A stretch of 64,000 nt of DNA from Sphingomonas nostoxanthinifaciens (lineage in GTDB: Bacteria > Pseudomonadota > Alphaproteobacteria > Sphingomonadales > Sphingomonadaceae), in NCBI RefSeq assembly GCF_019930585.1, contig NZ_CP082839.1, positions 2,786,001 to 2,850,000 on the forward strand, read 5' to 3'. Below, in pieces: positions 12,388 to 21,356 of the stretch. Below the pieces are notes generated by a model. That model was not told where the DNA came from. It was given only the letters and a program-made list of their open reading frames with translations, and made no database searches. The translations under genes and the position numbers were made by a program. Positions within the stretch are counted from its first letter, which is position 1; each line of letters begins with the position of its first letter.

Positions 12388-13914
12388 ATGTCCAAGCTAT
12401 CGATCGCCGCGCTCCTGCTCGCCTGTGCCGCATCGCCTGCCGCCGCCGAGATCAAACTGCCGCACCTGTTCAGCGATCATGCCGTGCTCCAGCGCGACCG
12501 GCCGCTCCACATATGGGGCTGGGCCGTCGCCGGCACGCCGGTCACGATCGCGCTCCACGGCCAGCATGTCGCGACGGTAGCCGATCGGCTCGGCCGCTTC
12601 GAGGCGTGGCTCGCACCCGAGCCGGCGGGCGGCCCTTATGTGCTGACAGTCGACGGCGGCGCGGCCGAGGGCAAGGCCAGCGCCAGCGACGTGATGCTGG
12701 GCGACGTGTGGTTCGCGTCGGGCCAGTCGAACATGGAGATGCCGCTCGCCGGCTTCCCGCCGACGGCGCACGTCAAGAATGCCGATGCGGAGATCGCCGC
12801 GGCGACCAACCCGCATATCCGCCTGCTCCGGATCGAGCATAAGGGCAGCGCGGTGCCGCTGCGCGACAATGATGCGACGTGGACCACCACCACGCCCGCC
12901 ACCGCCGCGAAATTCTCGGCGATCGGCTATTTCTTCGCGCGCGAGATCGCCGCGCGCGAGCATGTCACGGTCGGCGTGATCGATTCGACCTGGGGTGGCA
13001 CGCCCGCCGATAGCTGGGTGTCGGCCGATGCCTTCGCGTCCGATGCGGCGCTCGCCCCCTCGCTCAACGCGCGCGCGCGCTTCCAGCGGGACCAGACCGA
13101 CGCCGATCTCGCGCTTGCCGCCGAGGCGCGCGAGGATGCCGCGATCAAGGCGCAGGGCGGCACCCCGCCGCCGCACGACTGGCACCCGCCCGAGGAGGCC
13201 TATCGCCCGTCGGCGCTCTACAACGCGATGGTCGCGCCGTTCACCGGCTACGGCATCAAGGGCGTGATCTGGTATCAGGGCGAGACGAACAGCAATGTCG
13301 CGCGCGCGCCCTTCTACGCCGATCTGTTCCGCGGGCTGATCGTCGACTGGCGCCACGCCTGGGCGCAGGGCAATTTCCCCTTCCTGTTCGCGCAGATCTC
13401 GTCGTTCGATTCACCCAAGGAGGAATGGGGCATCGTCCGCGACGCGCAGCGCCGCACGCTCGCGCTGGTGGATACGGCGATGGCGGTGACGACCGACGTC
13501 GGCGATCCGGCGAACGTCCACCCGAGCGACAAGCAGACGGTCGCCGCGCGGCTGGCGCTCGCCGCGCGCGGCGTCGCCTATGGCGAGCGCGTCGCCTATT
13601 TGCCGCCCTTGTTCCGCCAGGCGACCGGCACCGGCGACGGCATGCGCGTGTGGTTCGACAATGCCGCCGGGCTGACGAGCCGCGGCGCGCCGGTGAGCGG
13701 CTTCGAGATCGCCGGGGCCGACCACCGTTTCGTGCCCGCGACCGCGCGGATCGACGGCGACGGCGTGATCGTCTCGGGCAGCGTCGCCGCGCCGCGTTAC
13801 GTCCGCTACAATTGGAGCAACGTCGTGCCGGGCAGCCTGTACAATGCCGCCGGCCTGCCCGCCTCAACCTTCACCTCGGAAGAAAGGCTCGACGGCCATC
13901 TCGTCTTTCCCTGA
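12388..13914 (+). CDS. Exported sialate O-acetylesterase-like SGNH hydrolase
   Basis: 508 residues with a Sec signal peptide (MSKLSIAALLLACAASPAAA), so probably periplasmic. The body matches the SASA family: FASGQSNMEMPLAGF carries the catalytic Ser (GQSNME block), GYFFAREIA and VIDSTWGGTPADSW are conserved, and VIWYQGETN is the family's third block. Such enzymes remove acetyl groups from acetylated sialic acids or plant xylan/pectin sugars; the true substrate cannot be read from sequence. It stands alone, with no adjacent glycoside hydrolase. ATG at 12388 follows a strong purine-rich site. Confidence 0.88.
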   Translation: MSKLSIAALLLACAASPAAAEIKLPHLFSDHAVLQRDRPLHIWGWAVAGTPVTIALHGQHVATVADRLGRFEAWLAPEPAGGPYVLTVDGGAAEGKASASDVMLGDVWFASGQSNMEMPLAGFPPTAHVKNADAEIAAATNPHIRLLRIEHKGSAVPLRDNDATWTTTTPATAAKFSAIGYFFAREIAAREHVTVGVIDSTWGGTPADSWVSADAFASDAALAPSLNARARFQRDQTDADLALAAEAREDAAIKAQGGTPPPHDWHPPEEAYRPSALYNAMVAPFTGYGIKGVIWYQGETNSNVARAPFYADLFRGLIVDWRHAWAQGNFPFLFAQISSFDSPKEEWGIVRDAQRRTLALVDTAMAVTTDVGDPANVHPSDKQTVAARLALAARGVAYGERVAYLPPLFRQATGTGDGMRVWFDNAAGLTSRGAPVSGFEIAGADHRFVPATARIDGDGVIVSGSVAAPRYVRYNWSNVVPGSLYNAAGLPASTFTSEERLDGHLVFP

Positions 13915-13953
13915 CGGCGGCCCTGCACAGGGGGCGACTCTGCCGCTATCGTG

Positions 13954-14961
13954 ATGGAGATGGCCGAGAATCCCTATTATGCCGGTCCGGTCAGCGATCA
14001 TTTCGATGGGCTCCGTTTCTTCAACCCCGGCGAGGCGGAAACCGATCGCTCGCTCGGCCAGGTGGTGCGCTGGAAGCTGGCTGGCGCGGCCGAGCGCTGG
14101 CCGCACGCGATGCCGGTCACGACGGCCAAGCCCGATGCGCGGGTGGCGGGGCTGCGGGTCACGATGGTCGGCCACGCCACCGTGCTGATCCAGGCGGCGG
14201 GGCTCAACATCCTCACCGATCCGCTCTGGTCGCGCCGCGCCAGCCCGCTCTCCTTCGCCGGCCCCGGCCGGGTGACGCCGCCGGGCATCGACTTCGCGGA
14301 CCTGCCGCCGATCGACGCGGTGCTCGTCAGCCACAACCATTACGACCATATGGACGTGCCGACGCTGCGGCGGCTGCATGCGGCGCACGACCCGTTGATG
14401 GTCGTGCCGCTCGGCAACGACGCGATCCTCCGCAAGCATCTGCCTACCGCGCGGATGGCGACCGGCGACTGGCACGACCGGATCAAGCTCGGCCACGGCG
14501 CGTCCACCGCGCTGACCCGCGCCAATCACTGGTCGGCGCGCGGGATCGGCGATCGCCGCATGGCGCTGTGGGCCGGTTTCTGGATCGACACGCCGGCCGG
14601 CAGCATCTGGTTCGCGGGCGACACCGGCTATGGCGACGGCGCGATCTTCCGCGACATGCGCGCCCGCTATGGCGCCCCCGACGTCGCACTGATCCCGATC
14701 GGCGCCTACGAACCGCGCTGGTTCATGGCCGCCCAGCATGTCGATCCCGATGAGGCGGTGCGCATCATGCAGGATCTCGGCGCGGTCCACGCGCTCGGCA
14801 TCCACTGGGGCACGTTCCGGCTCACCGACGAAAGCCGCGACGCGCCGCTCGTCGCACTCGACGCGGCGCTGGCGCGTGCCGGCATCGCACCCCACCGCTT
14901 CGTCGCGGCGCAGCCCGGCGGATGCTACGCCTTCGACGGCGCGGGACCGGCGCGCCGATAG
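13954..14961 (+). CDS. MBL-fold hydrolase, NAPE-PLD-like
   Basis: About 335 residues of the metallo-beta-lactamase fold family close to N-acyl-phosphatidylethanolamine phospholipase D (UlaG/RomA type). GHATVLIQAAG, SHNHYDHMD (the HxHxDH zinc motif) and FAGDTGYGDG supply metal ligands, and GIHWGTF near the C-terminus is typical. Three clustered starts are possible (GTG 13951, ATG 13954, ATG 13960); none has a well-spaced Shine-Dalgarno, so the start is uncertain by three codons. No signal peptide. Substrate unknown; bacterial members are proposed to act on phospholipid-like or lactone bonds. Confidence 0.85.
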   Translation: MEMAENPYYAGPVSDHFDGLRFFNPGEAETDRSLGQVVRWKLAGAAERWPHAMPVTTAKPDARVAGLRVTMVGHATVLIQAAGLNILTDPLWSRRASPLSFAGPGRVTPPGIDFADLPPIDAVLVSHNHYDHMDVPTLRRLHAAHDPLMVVPLGNDAILRKHLPTARMATGDWHDRIKLGHGASTALTRANHWSARGIGDRRMALWAGFWIDTPAGSIWFAGDTGYGDGAIFRDMRARYGAPDVALIPIGAYEPRWFMAAQHVDPDEAVRIMQDLGAVHALGIHWGTFRLTDESRDAPLVALDAALARAGIAPHRFVAAQPGGCYAFDGAGPARR

Positions 14962-14976
14962 CGGCGCGCGGTTCGG

Positions 14977-16707
14977 TCAGCGCCAGACGTTGGTCTGCGC
15001 CAGCTCGACGATCTCGTCGCCGCGATGGCTCATGATCGCCTTGGCGAGATAGATGCCGAAGCCCTTCGCCTGCTCCAGCGTGGTCTTGGGCGGCATCGCC
15101 AGTTCCATGCGATTGGTGACCACGTCGACCAAAGCCGGCCCGTCATGCGCCAGCGCCGCCGCCAGCGCATCCTTCAGGTCGGCCGGATCCTCGACGCGGA
15201 TCGCGAACACGCCCGCGGCCTTCGCCATCTCGGCGAAATTGGGGTTCCTGAGCTCGGTGCCCGCATCGAGGAAGCCGCCGGCCTTCATCTCCAGCTCGAC
15301 GAAGCCCAAAGTGCCGTTGTTGAGCACGACAACCTTCACCGGCAGATTCTCCTGCGTCAGCGTCAGGAAATCGCCCATCATCATCGCGAAGCCGCCGTCG
15401 CCCGAGAAGGAGATGACCTGCCGGCCCGGAAAGGTCGCCTGCGCGCCGATCGCCTGCGGCATGGCATTCGCCATCGATCCGTGGGTGAACGAACCGATCA
15501 GCCGCCGGCGGCCGTTCATGCGCAGGTAGCGTGCCGCCCACACCACCGGCGTCCCGACATCGACGGTGAAGATCGCATCGTCGGCGGCGACCTCGTCCAG
15601 CACGCGCGCGAGATATTGCGGGTGGATCGGCTTGCGCCCCGGCCGGCCGACCGCGAGTTCGTCCAGTTCCTCGCGCGCGCGCCGGTAATGCACCAGCGCC
15701 TGATCGAGATAGGAGCGGCTCGCCGCCGCCTCGAGCCGCGGCAGCAACGCCGCGACGGTCGTCTTCACGTCCCCGACGATACCGAGGTCGAGCTTGGTCC
15801 TGCGCCCGAGATTCTCCGGCCGGATGTCGACCTGCACCACGCGCGCATCGGTCGGATAGAATTGGCGGTAGGGAAAGTCGGTGCCGAGCATCAGCAATGT
15901 CTGGCAGTTCATCATCGCATGATAGCCCGACGAGAATCCGATCAGCCCGGTCATGCCCACGTCGAACGGATTATCATATTCGACATGCTCCTTGCCGCGC
16001 ATGGCATGGATGACCGGCGCCTTGAGGCGATCGGCGAGCGCAACCACCTCGTCATGCGCCCCCGCGCAGCCTGCTCCGCACAGGATCGCCACCCGCTCGG
16101 CGCCGTTCAGCATCCCGGCAAGCGCGTCCAGCTCCGGCTCCGCCGGGCAGACGACCGGCGCGACCGGCTTGAGCCAGCGCGTCGGCGCGAGCGGCGGCGC
16201 CTCCTCCAGCGCGACGTCGCCGGGGATCACGACCACGGCGACGCCGCGTTGCCCGATCGCCGCGCGGATCGCGATGTCGAGCGTCCGGCCGACCTGCGAC
16301 ACGGTCGCCACCGGCCCGACATAATGGCTGCACTCGGCGAACAGCTTGCCGGGATCGGTTTCCTGGAAATAGCCGCTGCCGAGTTCGGCGGTCGGGATGT
16401 GCGCCGCGATCGCCAGCACCGGCACGCGGCTGCGGTGGCAATCGTACAGCCCGTTGATGAGGTGGAGGTTGCCCGGCCCGCAACTGCCCGCGCAGACTGC
16501 GAGATCGCCGGTCAGATGCGCCTCTGCGCCCGCGGCGAAGGCGGCGGCCTCTTCATGGCGGACATGCACCCACTCGATCTGCCCCTTGCGGCGCAAGGCA
16601 TCGGTCAGCCCGTTGAGCGAATCCCCCACCAGCCCGAAGATGCGGCGCACGCCGACGGCGTAGAGAGTGTCAGCGATCTGATCGGCTACCGACTGCTTGG
16701 CCATCAT
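14977..16707 (-). CDS. poxB: Pyruvate dehydrogenase (quinone), PoxB
   Basis: 576 residues; thiamine diphosphate and FAD enzyme that oxidises pyruvate to acetate and CO2 and passes electrons to ubiquinone at the inner membrane. It matches E. coli PoxB along its full length, for example [53 protein letters not shown], the ThDP block [17 protein letters not shown], and the C-terminal tail [15 protein letters not shown], the region that binds lipid in PoxB. Two Met codons are in tandem at the start (16707 and 16704). Divergent from the chloroperoxidase-like gene. The likely role is aerobic acetate production under slow growth, as in other bacteria. Confidence 0.95.
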   Translation of the reverse strand: MMAKQSVADQIADTLYAVGVRRIFGLVGDSLNGLTDALRRKGQIEWVHVRHEEAAAFAAGAEAHLTGDLAVCAGSCGPGNLHLINGLYDCHRSRVPVLAIAAHIPTAELGSGYFQETDPGKLFAECSHYVGPVATVSQVGRTLDIAIRAAIGQRGVAVVVIPGDVALEEAPPLAPTRWLKPVAPVVCPAEPELDALAGMLNGAERVAILCGAGCAGAHDEVVALADRLKAPVIHAMRGKEHVEYDNPFDVGMTGLIGFSSGYHAMMNCQTLLMLGTDFPYRQFYPTDARVVQVDIRPENLGRRTKLDLGIVGDVKTTVAALLPRLEAAASRSYLDQALVHYRRAREELDELAVGRPGRKPIHPQYLARVLDEVAADDAIFTVDVGTPVVWAARYLRMNGRRRLIGSFTHGSMANAMPQAIGAQATFPGRQVISFSGDGGFAMMMGDFLTLTQENLPVKVVVLNNGTLGFVELEMKAGGFLDAGTELRNPNFAEMAKAAGVFAIRVEDPADLKDALAAALAHDGPALVDVVTNRMELAMPPKTTLEQAKGFGIYLAKAIMSHRGDEIVELAQTNVWR

Positions 16708-16919
16708 CCATCCTTCAATTTCGCCGTCCCAACGTGCGGACCGCGATATCGCCCCGGTCGCGTTTTGGCACGCGCTGCGGTGATGATTTCGCTCGGCGTC
16801 TTTTCGGTTTCATCGAACAGTTTGATGAGTTTTATCCGCCTGATCCTGAACGGCCCGGCTGGCTAGACCGGCTCTGCGAGCAACGCTCCGCTTGCCGCCG
16901 CCCAGCAAGGAGTTCGACC

Positions 16920-17816
16920 ATGCCCTTCATCACCACCGCCGACGGCACCGAAATCTTCTACAAGGATTGGGGCGCGCGCGATGCGCAAGCCATCATGTTC
17001 CACCACGGCTGGCCGCTGAGCTCGGACGATTGGGACGCGCAGATGATGTTCTTCGCGCAGAAGGGCTTCCGCGTGATCGCCCACGACCGCCGCGGCCATG
17101 GCCGCTCGACCCAGTCCGCGACCGGGCACGACATGGACACCTATGTCGCCGACGTGGTCGCGCTCACCGACGCGCTCGACCTCAAGGGCGCCATCCACGT
17201 CGGCCACTCGACCGGCGGCGGCGAAGTCGCGCGCTACGTCGCCCGCGCCAAGCCCGGCCGGGTGGCCAAGGCGGTGCTGGTCAGCGCGGTCGCGCCGATC
17301 ATGGTCAAGACCGAGAGCAACCCCGATGGCGTGCCGATGGAGGTGTTCGACATGGTCCGCGAGCAGACGGCGACCAACCGCTCGCAATTCTTCTACGATT
17401 TCACCCTGCCCTTCTTCGGCTACAATCGCGAAGGCGCCGAGGTGAAGGAGGCGATCCGCCTCAACTGGTGGCGCCAGGGCATGATGGGCGGCGCGCTCGC
17501 CCACTATCTCGGCATCGCCGCCTTCGCCCAGACCGACTTCACCGACGACCTGAAGGCGATCGCCGTCCCGACTTTGGTGATGCACGGCGAGGACGATCAG
17601 GTCGTTCCCTTCCCGACCACCGGCAGGATGTCGGCCGCGATCGTCGCGGGCGCGACGCTCAAATCCTATCCCGGCTATCCGCACGGCATGCCGGTCACGC
17701 ACGCCGACGTCATCAACGCCGATCTGCTGGCATTCATCAGCAATGATGTGACGGCGACGCGGCCGGCTGGAACGCCGGCCGCGTCAACGTCCTGCGTTTC
17801 GCAACAGGATCAATGA
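16920..17816 (+). CDS. Alpha/beta hydrolase, non-heme chloroperoxidase/esterase type
   Basis: 298 residues. Oxyanion HHGWPLSSDDW, nucleophile elbow HVGHSTGGGE (Ser), acid in VMHGEDDQVVP and His in YPHGMPVTH make a complete catalytic triad of the cofactor-free haloperoxidase/arylesterase family (usual length about 270-280). Natural substrate is probably an ester or peracid; the family name overstates its role. The C-terminus is about 20 residues longer than normal because the frame runs on through a perfect 12-bp hairpin (17756-17785) before the stop. ATG 16920 lies 7 bp after AAGGAG. Confidence 0.9.
   Translation: MPFITTADGTEIFYKDWGARDAQAIMFHHGWPLSSDDWDAQMMFFAQKGFRVIAHDRRGHGRSTQSATGHDMDTYVADVVALTDALDLKGAIHVGHSTGGGEVARYVARAKPGRVAKAVLVSAVAPIMVKTESNPDGVPMEVFDMVREQTATNRSQFFYDFTLPFFGYNREGAEVKEAIRLNWWRQGMMGGALAHYLGIAAFAQTDFTDDLKAIAVPTLVMHGEDDQVVPFPTTGRMSAAIVAGATLKSYPGYPHGMPVTHADVINADLLAFISNDVTATRPAGTPAASTSCVSQQDQ
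17756..17785. terminator. Perfect 12-bp stem hairpin between convergent units
   Basis: GACGCGGCCGGC and its exact complement are separated by a six-base loop (TGGAAC). It lies inside the last codons of the alpha/beta hydrolase and between that gene and the convergent tRNA-Ala gene, so it may stop transcription from both sides. There is only a weak T-rich stretch after it on either strand. Confidence 0.55.
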
Positions 17817-17826
17817 TTTAGGAAAG

Positions 17827-17902
17827 TGGTGGAGCCGAGGGGGATCGAACCCCTGACCTTCGCAATGCCATTGCGACGCTCTCCCAGCTGAGCTACGGCC
17901 CC
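17827..17902 (-). tRNA. tRNA-Ala (anticodon GGC)
   Basis: 76 nt on the minus strand including an encoded 3' CCA. Acceptor arms GGGGCCG and CGGCTCC pair with a G3-U70 wobble, the identity signal for alanine. The D arm is GCTCAGCTGGGAGAGC, the anticodon stem TCGCA/TGCGA encloses loop ATGGCAT with anticodon GGC, and the T arm is GGGGTTCGATCCCC. Confidence 0.97.
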
Positions 17903-17938
17903 GCGCTTTTTGGACCCTTCGGGATCCGGCAGCGTAAG

Positions 17939-17959
17939 CGCCGGCCTGGGGGGCCGGCG
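17939..17959. other. GC-rich hairpin between FYDLN gene and tRNA-Ala
   Basis: CGCCGGCC, a five-base loop and GGCCGGCG form a perfect 8-bp stem 72 bp downstream of the FYDLN stop. No T-tract follows on the minus strand, so a terminator role is only possible. Confidence 0.3.
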
Positions 17960-18030
17960 ACGTGGAAGCGCGCCTTAGTGTAGTGGCGCGCGCCATGCAA
18001 GCGGGTGACGAAACATCGTCACCCGTGCGA

Positions 18031-18345
18031 TCAATGCTCTTCGTCTTTCTCGCCGGTGTCGACGCCGATATCGTCGTCACCGCCCAGATCGACGTCATCA
18101 TCTGCGCTGGGCTCCTCGTCCTCGTCGACGTCCAGATCCTCGGCGAGGTCGCTGTCCTGCGTCTCCTTCACCTTGGCCGGCTTGGGCGCGTCGAACGGCA
18201 GCGGCTGCTTGGACTTCAGCACCACCTCCGGCTCCCACACCGTCCCGCACTCGACGCACGAGACGGGATTGTCCTTACCGAGGTCGTAAAAGCGCGTGCC
18301 GCACTTGGGGCAGGTGCGCTTGGTGCCCCATTCCGGTTTCACCAC
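18031..18345 (-). CDS. FYDLN acid domain protein (TIGR02300 family)
   Basis: 104 residues. N-terminal zinc ribbon with CPKC at residues 12-15 and CVEC about 19 residues later around the name-giving RFYDLGKDNPVSC; the second half is very acidic (runs of D and E). The family is found in alphaproteobacteria and its function is not established. It is divergent from aroA with about 110 bp between the starts. The acidic tail and zinc ribbon would fit a nucleic-acid-associated or chaperone-like adaptor, but that is a guess. Confidence 0.9.
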   Translation of the reverse strand: MVKPEWGTKRTCPKCGTRFYDLGKDNPVSCVECGTVWEPEVVLKSKQPLPFDAPKPAKVKETQDSDLAEDLDVDEDEEPSADDDVDLGGDDDIGVDTGEKDEEH

Positions 18346-18457
18346 GATGTTCTAGCTCCGATCAGAAAACGGCCGGGCGACGGCACGCATGCTGCGGCCG
18401 GCCCCTTGTGGCGGCGCGCCTTGCCACGCGCGGACGCCGCTGGCAAGGACCGCCGTC

Positions 18458-19792
18458 ATGCACGAAATGGCGCCGCTTCCCGCCCTGTTCAAGGCCACAG
18501 GGCCGCTTACCGGGCGCGTTCGCGTGCCGGGAGACAAGTCGATCTCGCATCGCGCGCTGATGTTCTCGGCGCTCGCCGTCGGCAGCAGCCGCATCGTCGG
18601 GCTGCTAGAGGGCGAGGACGTCCACGCCACCGCCGCCGCACTGCGCGCGATGGGCGCGCGGATCGCACGCGATGCCGATGGCGTGTGGACGGTCGACGGA
18701 GTCGGCGTCGGCGGGCTCCTCCAGCCCGAGGTCGCGCTGGAGATGGGCAATTCGGGCACCTCGACGCGGCTGCTGATGGGTCTGCTCGCCAGCCACGGGC
18801 TGACCGCCACCTTCACCGGCGACGCTTCCCTGTCGAAGCGGCCGATGAACCGCGTGATCGAGCCGCTGGCGCGGATGGGCGCCGAATTCACCCCCAGCCC
18901 GGGCGGGCGGCTGCCGCTGACGATGCGCGGGCTCAGCCCGGCGGTGCCGATCGAATATCGCCTGCCGGTCGCCTCGGCGCAGGTGAAATCCGCGGTGCTG
19001 CTCGCCGGGCTCAATACGCCGGGAATCACCCGCGTGATCGAGCCGGTGCCGACCCGCGATCACAGCGAGCGGATGCTGCAGGGCTTCGGCGCCGAACTGA
19101 CGGTCGAGCAGGATGCCGACGGCGCGCGCATCATCTCGATCCGCGGGGAGGCCGAGCTCAAGCCGCAGGCGATCGAGGTGCCGGGCGACCCCTCCTCCGC
19201 CGGTTTCCCGGTCGTCGCGGGGTTGATCGTGCCGGGATCGGACATCGTGGTCGAGAATGTCGGCCTCAATCCCACGCGTGCCGGCCTGTACGAAGTGCTG
19301 CGCGCGATGGGCGCCGATCTCACCCTTCAAAACGAGCGGACGGTCGGCGGCGAGCCGGTCGCCGACATCCGCGTGCGCCATTCGCGCCTGACCGGGATCG
19401 AGGTGCCCCCCGACATCGCGCCGCGTATGATCGACGAATTCCCGATCCTGTTCGTGGCGGCCTCGATGGCGAAGGGCCGCACCGTCGCGCGCGGGCTGGA
19501 GGAGTTGCGCGTCAAGGAAAGCGACCGGCTCGCACTGATGGCGCACGGCCTCGCGCGGCTCGGCGTGTCGGTCGAGGAGACTGCGGACAGCCTCACGATC
19601 GAGGGTCGCGATGGCGCGCCGCTTGGCGGCAACGAGGTGACGGCGATCGCCGCCGAGCTCGATCACCGCATCGCGATGAGCTTCGCCATCGCCGGCCTCG
19701 TTTCGAGCGCGGGCATCGCGATCGACGATATAAGCCCGGTCGCCACCAGCTGCCCCGGCTTTGCCGACATGCTGGCGAGCCTTGCCGCGTGA
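18458..19792 (+). CDS. aroA: 3-phosphoshikimate 1-carboxyvinyltransferase (EPSP synthase)
   Basis: Sixth step of the shikimate pathway: transfers enolpyruvyl from PEP to shikimate-3-phosphate. 444 residues. PGDKSISHRALMF, GDASLSKRPM, SAQVKSAVLLAGLNTPG, and EELRVKESDRL place it with the alphaproteobacterial (class II, CP4-like) enzymes. The PEP-site loop reads GNSGTSTR, with Gly at residue 100 where CP4 has Ala100. ATG 18458 gives MHEMAPLPALFK; a frame extends upstream but without family-like sequence. First gene of a coupled cluster: the next start overlaps its stop (GTGA). Confidence 0.97.
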   Translation: MHEMAPLPALFKATGPLTGRVRVPGDKSISHRALMFSALAVGSSRIVGLLEGEDVHATAAALRAMGARIARDADGVWTVDGVGVGGLLQPEVALEMGNSGTSTRLLMGLLASHGLTATFTGDASLSKRPMNRVIEPLARMGAEFTPSPGGRLPLTMRGLSPAVPIEYRLPVASAQVKSAVLLAGLNTPGITRVIEPVPTRDHSERMLQGFGAELTVEQDADGARIISIRGEAELKPQAIEVPGDPSSAGFPVVAGLIVPGSDIVVENVGLNPTRAGLYEVLRAMGADLTLQNERTVGGEPVADIRVRHSRLTGIEVPPDIAPRMIDEFPILFVAASMAKGRTVARGLEELRVKESDRLALMAHGLARLGVSVEETADSLTIEGRDGAPLGGNEVTAIAAELDHRIAMSFAIAGLVSSAGIAIDDISPVATSCPGFADMLASLAA

Positions 19793-20040
19793 GCGTGCTG
19801 GTGGCGAATATCGTCGGCCTGGTCGGCAGCGCGCTGATGGTGGTCGCCTATGCCTATAGCAATCTCGCGCTCCAGCTGAATTTCCTGCTGTTCAACGCGC
19901 TCAACCTGGTCGGGTCGCTGCTGCTGATCGCCTCGCTGACGGTCAGCTTCAACCTCGCGTCGATGTCGCTGGAGATCGTGTGGGCGGCGATCGCGCTCGC
20001 CGGGCTGGTCAAGGCGCTGACGGGGCGGAAGGCGGCATGA
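19789..20040 (+). CDS. Small three-helix membrane protein (CBU_0592-like)
   Basis: 83 residues, GTG start at 19789 overlapping the aroA stop and ATGA overlap with cmk, so it is surely translated with them. Three hydrophobic segments (about 4-22, 28-47 and 56-75) with NIVGLVGSALMVVAYAYSNL and LLFNALNLVGSLLLI, which resemble the CBU_0592 domain of unknown function. Expected in the inner membrane. No catalytic motif is visible. Its position inside the aroA-cmk overlap is notable because neither neighbour is a membrane enzyme. Confidence 0.85.
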   Translation: MSVLVANIVGLVGSALMVVAYAYSNLALQLNFLLFNALNLVGSLLLIASLTVSFNLASMSLEIVWAAIALAGLVKALTGRKAA

Positions 20041-20681
20041 TCGTTGCCGTCGATGGCCCGGCCGCCTCGGGCAAGGGCACGATCGCGCGGGCGCTGGCGG
20101 CGCGCTACATGCTGCCGCACCTCGACACGGGACTGCTCTATCGCGCGGTCGGCCTGAGCGTGCTGCGCGCGGGCGGCGATCCGGCGGACGCCGCGCAGGC
20201 ATTGGCGGCGTGCGACTTCAGCGATGCCGCGCTGCACGACCCCCAACTGAAATCGGAGGCGGCAGGCAAGACCGCGTCGATGGTGTCGGCGCATCCCGAG
20301 GTGCGCGCGGCGCTGCTCCAGCGGCAGCGCGACTTTGCCGCCCGGCGCGGCGGCGCGGTGCTCGACGGCCGCGATATCGGCACGGTGATCGCGCCCGACG
20401 CCGACGCCAAATTGTTTGTGACCGCGAGCGCCGAGGTGCGCGCGCAACGTCGCTTCGACGAGCTGACCCGGATGGGCCTCGCGGTTCATTACGATGCGGT
20501 GCTGGGCGACATCCGCTCGCGCGACGCGCGCGACTCGGGCCGCTCGGCGGCGCCTCTGCGCATGGCGGACGATGCGGTGCTGCTCGATACGACCGCGTTG
20601 GACGTGGAGGCGGCGATCGCCGCCGCCTGCCGACTCGTGGAGCGCGCCGTCCACAAGGCTGCCAACGACGGCGACGCATGA
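20037..20681 (+). CDS. cmk: Cytidylate kinase
   Basis: Phosphorylates CMP and dCMP using ATP; 214 residues. P-loop AVDGPAASGKGTIA at the N-terminus, LDTGLLYRAVGL for nucleotide binding, LDGRDIGTVIAPDA, and the lid region RSRDARDSGRSAAPL are all diagnostic. ATG overlaps the previous stop (ATGA) and its own stop overlaps the cyclophilin start. cmk next to rpsA is a widespread bacterial arrangement; here two small genes lie between them. Confidence 0.97.
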   Translation: MIVAVDGPAASGKGTIARALAARYMLPHLDTGLLYRAVGLSVLRAGGDPADAAQALAACDFSDAALHDPQLKSEAAGKTASMVSAHPEVRAALLQRQRDFAARRGGAVLDGRDIGTVIAPDADAKLFVTASAEVRAQRRFDELTRMGLAVHYDAVLGDIRSRDARDSGRSAAPLRMADDAVLLDTTALDVEAAIAAACRLVERAVHKAANDGDA

Positions 20682-21271
20682 ACCGGGCCGCCGTCGCGCT
20701 CCTGCTCGCGCTCGCGCCGGTGGCCGCGCCGGCCGCGCCGCCGCGTGCCGATCCGGCGCCGAAGGTCGCGCTGGTGACGAGTGCGGGGACGATCGTGGTG
20801 GCGCTGGAACCGCAGCGCGCGCCGATCACCACCGCCAACTTCCTGCGCTATGTCGATGCCCACAAGCTGGACGGGACCACCTTCTACCGCGCCGCGCGCG
20901 CCAAGAGCGATCCGAAACGCGGGCTGATCCAGGGCGGGATCGATCATAATATCCGCAACAGCTTCTTCCCGATCGCGCACGAGCCGACCAGCAAGACCGG
21001 GCTGCACCACGAAGACGGCACGATATCGATGGCGCGCAACGACGTGGGCACCGCGATGGGGGACTTCTTCATCTGCGTCGGGCCGGCGCGAACCCTCGAT
21101 GCCGCGCCGGGCTATCCCGGCTACGCCGCATTCGGCCATGTCGCGCGCGGGATGGACGTCGCCCGCCGCATTCTTGCCGAGCCGACCTATCCCGGCGGCC
21201 TGTCGATCGAGACGTTCGGCCAGACGATCAAGCGGCGCGTGACGATCATCTCCGCACGCCGTACCAACTGA
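20678..21271 (+). CDS. Exported cyclophilin-type peptidyl-prolyl isomerase
   Basis: 197 residues with signal peptide MNRAAVALLLALAPVAAPA, so periplasmic folding helper. Cyclophilin core: VALEPQRAPITTANFLRYVD, TTFYRAARA, LIQGGIDH, TISMARNDVGTAMGDFFIC and AFGHVARGMDVARRI. The usual GGDF is replaced by QGGI with no F/T pair, and the loop is shortened as in the divergent prokaryotic cyclophilins, so isomerase activity may be low. ATGA overlap with cmk. Confidence 0.88.
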   Translation: MNRAAVALLLALAPVAAPAAPPRADPAPKVALVTSAGTIVVALEPQRAPITTANFLRYVDAHKLDGTTFYRAARAKSDPKRGLIQGGIDHNIRNSFFPIAHEPTSKTGLHHEDGTISMARNDVGTAMGDFFICVGPARTLDAAPGYPGYAAFGHVARGMDVARRILAEPTYPGGLSIETFGQTIKRRVTIISARRTN

Positions 21272-21356
21272 TCGGACGCGTCGATCACGGATAATCGGCA
21301 TCCGCGTTGGACCCAATGCTATTGCGAAGCTATCTCAGCAGGCAGGAGGATTGAAC

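Noticed and set aside
16737..16766. General-stress (EcfG-type) promoter before the chloroperoxidase-like gene
   Set aside because: GGACC...CGTT differs from the GGAAC consensus and the spacing is off.
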